Shown here piece by piece: positions 8,704-16,481 of a DNA stretch of 23,901 nt (its first letter is position 1; every line of letters starts with the position of its first letter). Both the position numbers and the translations under genes were made by a program. The DNA lies in contig JAMOQV010000171.1 of the NCBI GenBank assembly GCA_027068615.1, positions 1 to 23,901 on the forward strand, in the 5' to 3' direction. The notes under the pieces are model-generated. The model was given only the letters and a program-made list of their open reading frames with translations, searched no databases and was not told the DNA's origin. This DNA comes from Helicobacteraceae bacterium (GTDB lineage Bacteria; Campylobacterota; Campylobacteria; Campylobacterales; Sulfurimonadaceae).

Positions 8704-9420
8704 ATGAATGTAACTATTGTTCAGTTTGCTCCTAGATTAAATCGCTCAAATTTAGAATATATCTCTACTTTAATTGAGAATTATTCTAAAGAAAGTGATA
8801 TGGTAGTTTTTCCAGAATTAGCATTAAATGGTTATCTTTTACAAGATAAGTTATATGAAGATGCATTTGATATAGAAGAATTGAGTGAATTGGAGACTCT
8901 TAGTAAAGATATAGATATAGTTGTTGGTTGTGCTATAAAAGATAATGGGGTATTTAGAAATACTGCTTTATACTTTAGTGATGGAGAACTTCTTTCAAAA
9001 CACTACAAAGTACATCTTCCTAACTATGGTATGTTTGAAGAGGCTAGATACTTTAAAGCTGGAGATATTTTTGAAAGTTTTATAAGTAAGTTTGGAAAAG
9101 TATCTATGCTTGTTTGTGAAGACTTATGGCATAAAAGTGTCCATCACGACCTTATAGAAGAAAATCCAGATATCATTATAGCACTTGTTGCATCTCCTGC
9201 TCGTGGTTTTAGCGATGATGGTTTAGAGATACAAAAAAAATGGTACGACATCATAAAAACAGTTGCATCTGAGTGTGAGTCAAAAGTTATATTTGTAAAC
9301 CGTGTAGGTTTTGAAGATGGACTTGGTTTTTGGGGTGGAAGTTGTATCTTAGATGAAAAAGCAAATATTTTAAAACAGTTACCTCTACATAAAACAGATA
9401 TACAAACTTTCAATATATAG
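8704..9420 (+). CDS. Standalone nitrilase-fold amidase, NadE-glutaminase-like
   Basis: This 238-residue carbon-nitrogen hydrolase has the complete Glu-Lys-Cys triad: E38 in VVFPELALNGY, K102 in HYKVHLPNYG and C138 in LVCEDLW. The stretch YKVHLPNYGMFEEARYFKAGD closely resembles the N-terminal glutaminase domain of glutamine-dependent NAD synthetase, but there is no synthetase domain here, and the next gene is mtn. It might release ammonia for a separate NadE, or act on another amide such as omega-amidase substrates. The start abuts the fabD stop with no gap, so it is coupled to fabD. Family is sure; substrate is not. Confidence 0.85.
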   Translation: MNVTIVQFAPRLNRSNLEYISTLIENYSKESDMVVFPELALNGYLLQDKLYEDAFDIEELSELETLSKDIDIVVGCAIKDNGVFRNTALYFSDGELLSKHYKVHLPNYGMFEEARYFKAGDIFESFISKFGKVSMLVCEDLWHKSVHHDLIEENPDIIIALVASPARGFSDDGLEIQKKWYDIIKTVASECESKVIFVNRVGFEDGLGFWGGSCILDEKANILKQLPLHKTDIQTFNI

Positions 9421-9431
9421 GAATTTAAAAA

Positions 9432-10124
9432 ATGAAAATAGCAATAATGGGTGCGATGCCCGAAGAGATAGCACCGATACTTGAAAAAATTGGAGAGTAT
9501 AGAACAACAACTTATGCAAAAAATACTTATTATGAAGCTACATATAAAGGTGTAGAATTAGTTATAGCTTACTCAAAGATTGGTAAAGTTTTTTCAACTC
9601 TTACAGCTACTACTATGATAGAGCATTTTGGAGCAGAAAAACTACTTTTTTCAGGTGTCGCTGGTGCTGTTTCACCTGAACTTAGAGTAGGGGATTTAGT
9701 AGTTGCTACTAAACTTTCTCAACACGATTTAGATATAACTGCATTTGGACATCCGTTTGGTTATGTTCCTGAGGGTGCTGTTTTTGTTGAGGCAGATAAA
9801 GAGTTGATAGAGTTATCTAAAAAAGTTGCTTCATCTATGGGTAAGGTTGTAAAAGAGGGTATTATTGCTACTGGTGATCAGTTTGTAGCAGATGAAAAAA
9901 GAAAAAACTGGATAGGAGATACTTTTAAAGCAGATGCTTTAGAGATGGAGGGTGCTTCTGTTGCTGTTGTTTGTGATGCTTTAAATGTGCCATTTTTTAT
10001 ACTTCGTTCGATTAGTGATGCTGCTGATATGGATGCTAGTTTCTCTTTTGATGAGTTTTTACAAACGAGTGCTATTATAAGTGCAGAGTTTGTTATAAAA
10101 ATGTTAGATGAGATAGTATCTTAA
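9432..10124 (+). CDS. mtn: 5'-methylthioadenosine/SAH nucleosidase (also aminodeoxyfutalosine nucleosidase)
   Basis: MTAN removes adenine from methylthioadenosine and S-adenosylhomocysteine. In Campylobacterota the same enzyme also cleaves 6-amino-6-deoxyfutalosine for menaquinone synthesis. The 230-residue product keeps the catalytic residues: E12 (GAMPEEI), E173 (LEMEGASVA) and D196 (RSISDAAD). It starts 11 nt after the amidase stop with AGGAA 8 nt upstream, and its stop overlaps the next start by one base (TAATG). The dual role is known for the group, not shown by this sequence. Confidence 0.95.
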   Translation: MKIAIMGAMPEEIAPILEKIGEYRTTTYAKNTYYEATYKGVELVIAYSKIGKVFSTLTATTMIEHFGAEKLLFSGVAGAVSPELRVGDLVVATKLSQHDLDITAFGHPFGYVPEGAVFVEADKELIELSKKVASSMGKVVKEGIIATGDQFVADEKRKNWIGDTFKADALEMEGASVAVVCDALNVPFFILRSISDAADMDASFSFDEFLQTSAIISAEFVIKMLDEIVS

Positions 10125-10885
10125 TGGCTTCTATAGTTCCTTCTAAAAAGATAATGTCGAAGCTTGGTAAAACAAATGCTGAGTTTGAACTTATACAAGA
10201 GGGCGATAAAATTTTAGTTGGTCTTAGTGGTGGTAAAGATTCTTTAACTATGATACATGCTATGAAAGAGCAACTTCGCCGTGCTCCTTTTAAGTTTGAA
10301 TTTTTAGCTGTAACTATTGGTTATGGTATGGGTGAGAATTTTGATGAGTTAGTGAAGCATTGTAAAGAGTACGATATCCCACATATTGTTCATAATACAA
10401 ATACTTATGAGTTAGCAGAAGAAAAGATAAGAAAAAATTCATCTTTTTGTAGCTTTTTCTCCCGTATGAGAAGGGGTTATCTTTATAGTATAGCACTTGA
10501 AAATGGATGCAATAAAGTAGCTCTTGGTCACCATATGGATGATGCAGCTGAGAGTTTTTTTATGAACTTTATATATAATGGTCAGTTAAGAAGTTTAGCA
10601 CCAAAGTATAAAGCTGAAAATGGTCTTATAGTTATCCGTCCACTTATACAGATGAGAGAGAGACAGCTTCGTGCATTTGTAGAGGATAACGGTATAAATG
10701 CTATAGGAGATGAGGCTTGTCCTGCTATGCGATTTGATGTTAAGATGCCTTATGCCCGTGCAAAGATGAAAGATATGTTAGCAAATATGGAAGATGAATT
10801 TCCATCTCTATTTACAAGTCTAAATGCTTCTTTTAAAAATATCTCTCAAGATAGTTTTTTTGACAAAGAGAAGTTTTCTTTATAA
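10124..10885 (+). CDS. ttcA: TtcA-like PP-loop tRNA thiolation protein
   Basis: TtcA makes 2-thiocytidine at position 32 of some tRNAs, using ATP and a [4Fe-4S] cluster. The 253-residue product has the PP-loop SGGKDS (residues 35-40), the LGHHMDDAAES segment, and the CSFFSRMRRG stretch after it. In classical TtcA that motif is CxxC (CSLCSRLRRG type); here the second cysteine is Phe112. C109 and a later C199 (EACPAMR) remain, leaving two of the three expected cluster ligands. It overlaps mtn by one base. It is surely a TtcA-family ATP pyrophosphatase; whether it makes s2C by the standard route is open. Confidence 0.8.
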   Translation: MASIVPSKKIMSKLGKTNAEFELIQEGDKILVGLSGGKDSLTMIHAMKEQLRRAPFKFEFLAVTIGYGMGENFDELVKHCKEYDIPHIVHNTNTYELAEEKIRKNSSFCSFFSRMRRGYLYSIALENGCNKVALGHHMDDAAESFFMNFIYNGQLRSLAPKYKAENGLIVIRPLIQMRERQLRAFVEDNGINAIGDEACPAMRFDVKMPYARAKMKDMLANMEDEFPSLFTSLNASFKNISQDSFFDKEKFSL

Positions 10886-10897
10886 GTAAATTATATT

Positions 10898-11545
10898 ATG
10901 TCTAAAAGAATTTTTATAACAGCTACAAATACAGATATAGGTAAAACATACACTACAAAACTTTTGTTAGAAGAGTTTGCCTCTCGTGGTTTTAAAGTTG
11001 GCGTTATAAAACCTATAGAAACAGGTGTTATAGACGGTATTTGCCCAGATGGTGATGTTTTATTGTCTTTAGTTAAGAGATTAAATCCAAATTTTAAAGA
11101 TATAACTATAAAAGATATCGTTCCAATTCAATATGAATTACCTTCTGCTCCGTTTATAGCTTCGGGTGGTACTAAAATCGATTTAAAAAAGATAGATAAG
11201 GCTATCGAAAAACTTGAAAAACTATGTGATATCTTACTTATAGAGGGTGCAGGTGGTCTTTATGTACCAGTTGATGATGATACTATGATGTATGATTTAA
11301 TAAAGTATTTTAAAGCTAATGCTTTGTTAGTTACACATTGTTCATTAGGATGTATAAATGATACACTTTTAAGTAAAAAGTTATTAGATATAGAAGGTAT
11401 AAATAATTTTGTTGCATTTAATTGTCGTGAAAATGATAATAATTTTAAAACTATAAGTGAACCATATTTTTTAAAAACTAATTTTAATGTTTTGAAAGTT
11501 TATAAAGATATAGACAAAATTTGTGATGTATTGTATAATTTGTAA
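10898..11545 (+). CDS. bioD: Dethiobiotin synthetase
   Basis: BioD closes the ureido ring of dethiobiotin from diaminopelargonic acid, CO2 and ATP. The 215-residue product has the N-terminal P-loop ATNTDIGKT (residues 9-17, lysine K16), KPIETG (around 39-44) and LLIEGAGGLYVP (around 113-124), all family signatures. It begins 12 nt after the ttcA-like stop with a weak ribosome site. The P-loop opens with Ala rather than the usual Gly, a mild change. No other bio genes are in the window. Confidence 0.93.
   Translation: MSKRIFITATNTDIGKTYTTKLLLEEFASRGFKVGVIKPIETGVIDGICPDGDVLLSLVKRLNPNFKDITIKDIVPIQYELPSAPFIASGGTKIDLKKIDKAIEKLEKLCDILLIEGAGGLYVPVDDDTMMYDLIKYFKANALLVTHCSLGCINDTLLSKKLLDIEGINNFVAFNCRENDNNFKTISEPYFLKTNFNVLKVYKDIDKICDVLYNL
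11532..11539 (+). promoter_or_regulatory. Candidate -10 element ahead of pyrB
   Basis: TGTATAAT at 11532-11539, with TATAAT at 11534-11539, lies in the last codons of bioD, 24 nt before the pyrB ATG. Transcription would begin near 11546 with a leader under 20 nt. There is no clear -35. Position inside a coding end makes chance occurrence possible. Confidence 0.38.
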
Positions 11546-11563
11546 AATTTTAGGGGTTAGAAT

Positions 11564-12439
11564 ATGCAACACTTGATAAGAACTGATGATTTTACAAAAC
11601 AAGAGATAGAAGAACTTTTAGCGGATGCTAAGAAGTTTAGTGATGGTAAGTTTTATAGAGTTTTACAAGATAAAATTATTATAACTTTATTTTTTGAAAA
11701 TTCAACAAGAACAAAAAGTTCTTTTGAAATAGCTGCAAAAAGATTAGGTGCTGAGATAGTTCATCTTGATGTTGCTAAAAGTTCTACAAAAAAAGGTGAA
11801 ACTCTTGTAGATACTGCTATGAATTTAGATGCTATGGGTCCAGATGCTATCATAGTTAGACATCAAAACTCTGGTGTTCCTCAAATACTTTCTCAAAGTA
11901 CAAAAGCTTCTATCATAAATGCAGGGGATGGTGCTCATGCTCATCCAACCCAAGCACTTTTAGATCTTTTTACTTTAAAAGAACATTTTCATGATTTGGA
12001 AGGAAAAAAAATAGCCATAGTTGGAGATATAAAAAATTCAAGAGTAGCAAATTCAAATATAGAACTTTTAACTCGTTTTGGTATGGAGGTTATTCTTGTT
12101 GCTCCTCCACATTTCTTACCAAAAACTTCACTTAAAACTACAAATCATCTTTATGAAATTATTGATGAGGTAGATGCCATTATGAGTTTAAGAACTCAAA
12201 CAGAAAGACATTCATCTCAAAGTTATGCTTCATTGAAGGATTATGCAAGTGATTTTTGTATAACTGAAGAGTTGGTTGAAGATAGAGATATTATACTTTT
12301 ACATCCAGGCCCAGTTCATAGAAATATAGATATATCAGATGCTCTTTTAGCTGATGAAAGATGTAAGGTATTACAACAGGTTGCAAACGGTGTTTCTATG
12401 AGAATGGCTGTTCTTAAAAAGCTTATATTAAAGTCATAG
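11564..12439 (+). CDS. pyrB: Aspartate carbamoyltransferase catalytic subunit
   Basis: PyrB joins carbamoyl phosphate and aspartate, the first committed step of pyrimidine synthesis. The 291-residue product has the carbamoyl-phosphate site ENSTRTKSSFE (STRT at 47-50), the HAHPTQALLDLFT segment and the LHPGPVHRN motif near the end. Length is typical. AGGGG lies 7 nt before ATG. The pabB start follows its stop without a gap. No regulatory subunit (pyrI) or pyrC is nearby. Confidence 0.96.
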   Translation: MQHLIRTDDFTKQEIEELLADAKKFSDGKFYRVLQDKIIITLFFENSTRTKSSFEIAAKRLGAEIVHLDVAKSSTKKGETLVDTAMNLDAMGPDAIIVRHQNSGVPQILSQSTKASIINAGDGAHAHPTQALLDLFTLKEHFHDLEGKKIAIVGDIKNSRVANSNIELLTRFGMEVILVAPPHFLPKTSLKTTNHLYEIIDEVDAIMSLRTQTERHSSQSYASLKDYASDFCITEELVEDRDIILLHPGPVHRNIDISDALLADERCKVLQQVANGVSMRMAVLKKLILKS

Positions 12440-13378
12440 ATGAGTTTTGAGAAATTAAACTCTTTTGGTAAAAGAAGAGAGCCTTTTTTATTTATATCTG
12501 ACTTTAAAGGTCAAGATGTGAAAGTTTTTGAATTACAAAATATTGTAGATGAAGATATTGAATTTTGTATAGATAAAAATTATAAGTATAAAAGGCATAA
12601 TGATTCTTTAGAAAAATCATCAATACCGTTTGAATTATATAAAGAAAAGTTTTATAAGATTCAAGAACATATAAAAAATGGTGATACATACTTATTGAAT
12701 TTAACTCAACCAACAAATATAAAAACAAATTTAAGTTTAAAAGAGATTTATAATCGAGCAAATGCTCACTATAAATTGAGATTTAAAGATAAATTTGTTT
12801 GTTTCTCTCCTGAATCGTTTATTCAAATAAAAGATGATAAAATCAATACTTATCCAATGAAAGGCACTATAAATGCCAATATCTTTAATGCCAAGGAAAA
12901 AATACTTTCAGATAAAAAAGAGATGGCAGAACATATTATGGTTGTAGATCTTTTAAGGAATGATTTAAGTATGGTATCTAAAAATGTAAAAGTAGATGAT
13001 TTTAGATATATTCAAAAAATAGATGCTGGAGAGATTAAGTTACTTCAAGTTAGTTCACATATAAGTGGTGAATTAGAAGATGATTGGCATAGTAAGATAG
13101 GTAGTATTTTAAAAACACTTTTACCTGCAGGAAGTATTAGTGGGACACCTAAAAGAAAAACTCTAGAAATAATCGAAGATACCGAAGGGTATAATCGTGG
13201 TTTTTTTACTGGTATTTTTGGTGTATATGATGGGTATTCATTAGATAGTGGTGTTATGATAAGATTTATTGAAAAAAAAGATAATGAATATATCTATAAA
13301 AGTGGTGGGGGAATCACATGCGATAGTGATGTGATTGCTGAGTATCAGGAGTTATCAGATAAGATTTATTTACCATAG
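12440..13378 (+). CDS. pabB: Aminodeoxychorismate synthase component I
   Basis: PabB converts chorismate with ammonia to aminodeoxychorismate for folate. The 312-residue chorismate-binding protein has the key PMKGT motif with K141; a lysine here marks PabB, where anthranilate synthase has alanine. Also present are VDLLRNDLSMV, the GSISGTPKRKTLEII segment and the C-terminal SGGGITCDSD. It is short against E. coli PabB (about 450) because the N-terminal tryptophan-binding half is largely absent, as in many short-form members. Its start abuts pyrB. No fused or adjacent pabC lyase is seen. Confidence 0.9.
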   Translation: MSFEKLNSFGKRREPFLFISDFKGQDVKVFELQNIVDEDIEFCIDKNYKYKRHNDSLEKSSIPFELYKEKFYKIQEHIKNGDTYLLNLTQPTNIKTNLSLKEIYNRANAHYKLRFKDKFVCFSPESFIQIKDDKINTYPMKGTINANIFNAKEKILSDKKEMAEHIMVVDLLRNDLSMVSKNVKVDDFRYIQKIDAGEIKLLQVSSHISGELEDDWHSKIGSILKTLLPAGSISGTPKRKTLEIIEDTEGYNRGFFTGIFGVYDGYSLDSGVMIRFIEKKDNEYIYKSGGGITCDSDVIAEYQELSDKIYLP

Positions 13379-13721
13379 TTTATATTATATTTTGGCATTT
13401 TTTTTACATATTTGCTTAGTTGGATTGTTTAGTGTTGGTTTGTATATAGTTTATTTTCCATTTTTTTTATTTTCATTATATATTTTATATCGTTATTATG
13501 ACTTTTTTTCATTTAAATTATTTTTCCTATATACAAGTTTTATATTTTTGTTTATGCAAACTGAATTTTATAATGATATGGTTTTTTATATATATTTTTA
13601 CTTTGATATCTTTACAAATATGTTCTATGTAGATAATGTTGTTTCATATATATTGCTCTTTTTACATCTGTTAATTTTATCAAGTAAAAAGATTAATAAC
13701 TCTATTAGATTATGGGCTTAA
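13335..13721 (+). CDS. Small, very hydrophobic hypothetical membrane protein
   Basis: I do not recognise this product. The frame is open from TTG 13335, which overlaps the end of pabB in another frame, to TAA 13719-13721. If the start is TTG 13392 instead, the product is 109 residues. It is rich in Phe, Tyr, Leu and Ile with about four likely membrane spans, and ends with a short basic tail (SSKKINNSIRLWA). No ribosome site supports either start. An open frame of over 110 codons in DNA this AT-rich suggests coding, but it could be a spurious T-rich frame. Confidence 0.42.
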   Translation: MLSIRSYQIRFIYHSLYYILAFFLHICLVGLFSVGLYIVYFPFFLFSLYILYRYYDFFSFKLFFLYTSFIFLFMQTEFYNDMVFYIYFYFDIFTNMFYVDNVVSYILLFLHLLILSSKKINNSIRLWA

Positions 13722-13760
13722 TGTTATATTAATTTTATTTGATTATATTTCCATATAACA
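13722..13760. repeat. 8-bp inverted repeat upstream of thiC
   Basis: TGTTATAT (13722-13729) and ATATAACA (13753-13760) form a perfect inverted repeat around a 23-nt AT-rich loop, starting on the base after the hydrophobic ORF stop. The rest of 13761-13850 is AT-rich leader. It could be a weak operator or terminator; in such AT-rich DNA chance is possible. Confidence 0.3.
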
Positions 13761-13850
13761 TAAAAATGAATGAAGTATAAGAGATCTGTTATCAATTAAA
13801 TGAATAATAATATTTATTTAACAAATGATCTTTACTGTAAAAGGAAAAAT

Positions 13851-15227
13851 ATGAGAACTTCATGGGTTAAAAAAAGAGAGAATGATTCTGTTCGGACACA
13901 GATGCATTATGCTAAAAAAGGTATAATTACTGAAGAGATGGAATATGTTGCAAAGATTGAAAACTTATCTCCTGAGCTTGTTCGTAGTGAGATTGCAAGG
14001 GGAAGACTTATAATCCCTGCTAATGTTAATCACAAAACTTTAGAGCCAATGGCAATAGGTATAGCTGCAACTTGTAAGATAAATGCAAATATAGGCTCAT
14101 CTGCAATAGCTTCAGATGTTGCTGGTGAAGTTGAGAAGATGCAAGTATCTCAACACTATAAAGCTGATACCGCTATGGACTTATCTACTGGTGGTGATTT
14201 AGATGAGATTAGAAAAGCTGTTATAGAAGCTTCTAAAATCCCTATCGGTACTGTTCCAATTTATCAAATTCTTCACGATGTCGGCAATAAGATAGAAGAT
14301 TTAACTATAGAAGTTATGCTTGAAGTGCTAGAGAGACAAGCAAAGCAGGGTGTTAGTTACTTTACAATTCATGCTGGTTTCTTACTTTCAACTATGCCAA
14401 AAATAGCAAAAAGAAAGATGGGGATAGTAAGTCGTGGTGGTTCACTTATGGCTGCTTGGATGATGCACTATCATCGTGAAAACCCTTTTTATACTGCATT
14501 TGATGATATTTTAGATATATGTGCTAAGTATGATGTTGCACTTTCTCTTGGTGATTCACTTCGCCCAGGGTGTTTAGCAGATGCTAGTGATGATGCACAA
14601 CTTGGAGAGTTAAAAGTTTTAGGTGATTTAACACTTCGTGCTTGGGAGAAAGATGTTCAAGTGATGATAGAAGGACCAGGGCATGTTCCTCTTAATCAAG
14701 TTGAGAGAAATATGAAGCTTCAAAGAGAGTTATGTCATGAAGCACCTTTTTATATACTAGGACCATTAGTTACTGATATCGCTGCTGGGTATGACCATAT
14801 AAGTAGTGCTATTGGTGCTGCTGTTGGTGGATGGCACGGAGCTAGTATGCTTTGTTATGTTACACCAAAAGAGCATTTAGGTCTTCCAAATGCGGATGAT
14901 GTTCGTGAGGGGATTATCGCTTATAAGATAGCAGCTCATGCAGCAGATATTGCTCGTGGTAGAACAGGTGCTAGAGATGTTGATGATGAGATGAGTGATG
15001 CTAGATATAATTTTGACTGGGAAAAACAGTTTGAGTTGGCACTAGATAGCGAAAGAGCAAGAGAGTATCATGATGAGACTCTACCTCAAGATGTTTTCAA
15101 AGAAGCAGAGTTTTGTTCTATGTGTGGACCTAAATTTTGTAGCTATAAGATAACTCAAGATATTATGGAAAATCCTGATGCTATTGAAAAAATAGCTAAA
15201 GATGCTAAACTAGCAGAAGCTCATTAA
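13851..15227 (+). CDS. thiC: Phosphomethylpyrimidine synthase ThiC
   Basis: ThiC is a radical SAM enzyme that rearranges aminoimidazole ribotide into the pyrimidine part of thiamine. The 458-residue product ends with the unusual cluster motif CSMCGPKFC (C422, C425, C430), and has the conserved RGGSLMAAWM and GPLVTDIAAGYDHI segments. I place the start at ATG 13851: AAAAGGAA lies just upstream and the protein opens MRTSWVKKRE, as in the family. An ATG at 13800 in frame has no ribosome site. I find no TPP riboswitch sequence in the leader. Confidence 0.96.
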   Translation: MRTSWVKKRENDSVRTQMHYAKKGIITEEMEYVAKIENLSPELVRSEIARGRLIIPANVNHKTLEPMAIGIAATCKINANIGSSAIASDVAGEVEKMQVSQHYKADTAMDLSTGGDLDEIRKAVIEASKIPIGTVPIYQILHDVGNKIEDLTIEVMLEVLERQAKQGVSYFTIHAGFLLSTMPKIAKRKMGIVSRGGSLMAAWMMHYHRENPFYTAFDDILDICAKYDVALSLGDSLRPGCLADASDDAQLGELKVLGDLTLRAWEKDVQVMIEGPGHVPLNQVERNMKLQRELCHEAPFYILGPLVTDIAAGYDHISSAIGAAVGGWHGASMLCYVTPKEHLGLPNADDVREGIIAYKIAAHAADIARGRTGARDVDDEMSDARYNFDWEKQFELALDSERAREYHDETLPQDVFKEAEFCSMCGPKFCSYKITQDIMENPDAIEKIAKDAKLAEAH

Positions 15228-15254
15228 CTTAACACTAAATTAAAAGAAATTTAT

Positions 15255-15285
15255 TCTAAATAAGATAATATTTGTCTTATTTAGA
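15255..15285 (+). terminator. Hairpin after thiC
   Basis: TCTAAATAAGA (15255-15265) and TCTTATTTAGA (15275-15285) form a perfect 11-bp stem with a 9-nt loop, 28 nt after the thiC stop. A TATATTTTTA tract follows within 15 nt. The stem is AT-rich, so strength is moderate. Confidence 0.6.
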
Positions 15286-15291
15286 TATGAT
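15286..15291 (+). promoter_or_regulatory. Candidate -10 box ahead of mrp
   Basis: TATGAT at 15286-15291 lies 39 nt before the mrp ATG, right after the thiC hairpin, and a 14-nt palindrome (TATTTTTAAAAATA, 15293-15306) follows it. There is no convincing -35. mrp needs a promoter if the hairpin terminates thiC, so the position is reasonable. Confidence 0.3.
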
Positions 15292-15330
15292 ATATTTTTA
15301 AAAATAAAATTTAAAAAGGAAATATAAAAT

Positions 15331-16437
15331 ATGACTGAAGAAATTGTAAAATCAGCACTATCTAAAGTTACATATCCTGGTTTTACCAAAGATATAGTAA
15401 CTTTTGGTTTTGTAAACGGTATAGAGGTGGATGGTAAAAATGTTAAGTTTTCAGTAAACATAACTTCATCAGCTCCAGAAGTGGCTAAACAGATAACTGA
15501 AGATGCTACGAAAGAGTTAAAAATGGTAGGAGCAGAAGATGTTCAATGCTATATCCAAGCACCACAAATGCCAAAAGCATCTTCATCTAAGGGTAAAAAT
15601 ATTGCTCCTCAAGTGAAAAACTTTTTAATGGTAAGTAGTGGTAAAGGTGGGGTTGGTAAGTCAACTACATCAGTAAACTTAGCTATCTCTCTTGCAAAAC
15701 AAGGGTTAAAAGTTGGTCTTTTAGATGCAGATATTTATGGTCCAAATATCCCTCGTATGATGGGTGTAGATAGTGTAAGACCTGAAGTAACTGGAAATAA
15801 AGTTATACCTATAAAAGCTTATGGTATAGAAGTTATGTCTATGGGTTCTCTTATGGAAGAGGGGCAGTCTCTTATGTGGAGAGGTGCTATGATAATGAAA
15901 GCTATTGAGCAATTTTTAAGAGATATTATGTGGTCAGATTTAGACTGTTTAGTTATAGATATGCCACCAGGAACAGGTGATGCTCAACTTACTCTTGCTC
16001 AAAGTGTTCCAGTAACTGCTGGTCTTACTGTTACAACACCTCAAATGGTATCTTTAGATGACTCTCGTCGTTCATTAGATATGTTTAAAAAACTAAATAT
16101 TCCTATAGCAGGTATAGTTGAAAATATGAGTGGATTTATCGCACCTGATACTGGTGTTGAGTATGATATCTTTGGTAAAGGTACATCTGAGCCTATGGCT
16201 AAAGAGTTTGATACTGAAATAATCGCTGAAATCCCTATTGAGCCTAGTATCCGTGAGGGTGGAGATAGTGGTCAACCTATCACTTTTGTTGCTCCAAATT
16301 CTGAAACTGCAAAAAGATATGCTAAAGCAGCTGAATCTATTTGGGCTATGATAGAAGATATAAATGCTAATGGTGGAGTAGATAACTCTGCAGTTCAGCC
16401 AACTACACCTCCTGGACAATCTGCTTGTTCTATGTAG
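15331..16437 (+). CDS. mrp: Mrp/ApbC-type Fe-S cluster carrier ATPase
   Basis: Mrp proteins carry and insert Fe-S clusters. The 368-residue product has an N-terminal MIP18/DUF59 domain (about residues 1-85), then the ParA/MinD-type ATPase with the deviant P-loop GKGGVGKS (104-111), LLDADIYGPNIPRM, and VIDMPPGTGDAQLTL. The usual cluster-binding CxxC after ENMS is absent: the sequence reads ENMSGFIAPDTG (A271, T274). Some other bacterial Mrp proteins share this APDTG form, so it is a known variant. A single Cys lies at the tail (QSACSM). AAGGA is 10 nt upstream of ATG. Its neighbour thiC is an Fe-S enzyme, a plausible client. Confidence 0.93.
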   Translation: MTEEIVKSALSKVTYPGFTKDIVTFGFVNGIEVDGKNVKFSVNITSSAPEVAKQITEDATKELKMVGAEDVQCYIQAPQMPKASSSKGKNIAPQVKNFLMVSSGKGGVGKSTTSVNLAISLAKQGLKVGLLDADIYGPNIPRMMGVDSVRPEVTGNKVIPIKAYGIEVMSMGSLMEEGQSLMWRGAMIMKAIEQFLRDIMWSDLDCLVIDMPPGTGDAQLTLAQSVPVTAGLTVTTPQMVSLDDSRRSLDMFKKLNIPIAGIVENMSGFIAPDTGVEYDIFGKGTSEPMAKEFDTEIIAEIPIEPSIREGGDSGQPITFVAPNSETAKRYAKAAESIWAMIEDINANGGVDNSAVQPTTPPGQSACSM

Positions 16438-16451
16438 GTTGATACTTTTTA

Positions 16452-16479
16452 ATAAGAAGTGATATTTATCACTTCTTAT
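16452..16479. terminator. Hairpin between convergent mrp and diguanylate cyclase genes
   Basis: ATAAGAAGTGAT and ATCACTTCTTAT form a perfect 12-bp stem with a 4-nt loop, between the mrp stop (16437) and the stop of the minus-strand gene (16482). Placed between converging genes, it probably serves both. Neither side has a good T tail in the right place; the T run (16446-16450) precedes the stem on the plus strand. Confidence 0.65.
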
Positions 16480-16481
16480 CT

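Noticed and set aside
13722..13850. TPP riboswitch upstream of thiC
   Set aside because: No CTGAGA-type conserved core or matching stems were found in the leader.
13800..13850. ATG 13800 as the thiC start
   Set aside because: No ribosome site, and the added 17 residues do not resemble the family; ATG 13851 has a strong site.
16093..16419. Minus-strand ORF inside mrp, and similar ORFs inside atpG, glnD and hemN
   Set aside because: Antisense shadows of well-supported genes with no start signals or recognisable product.
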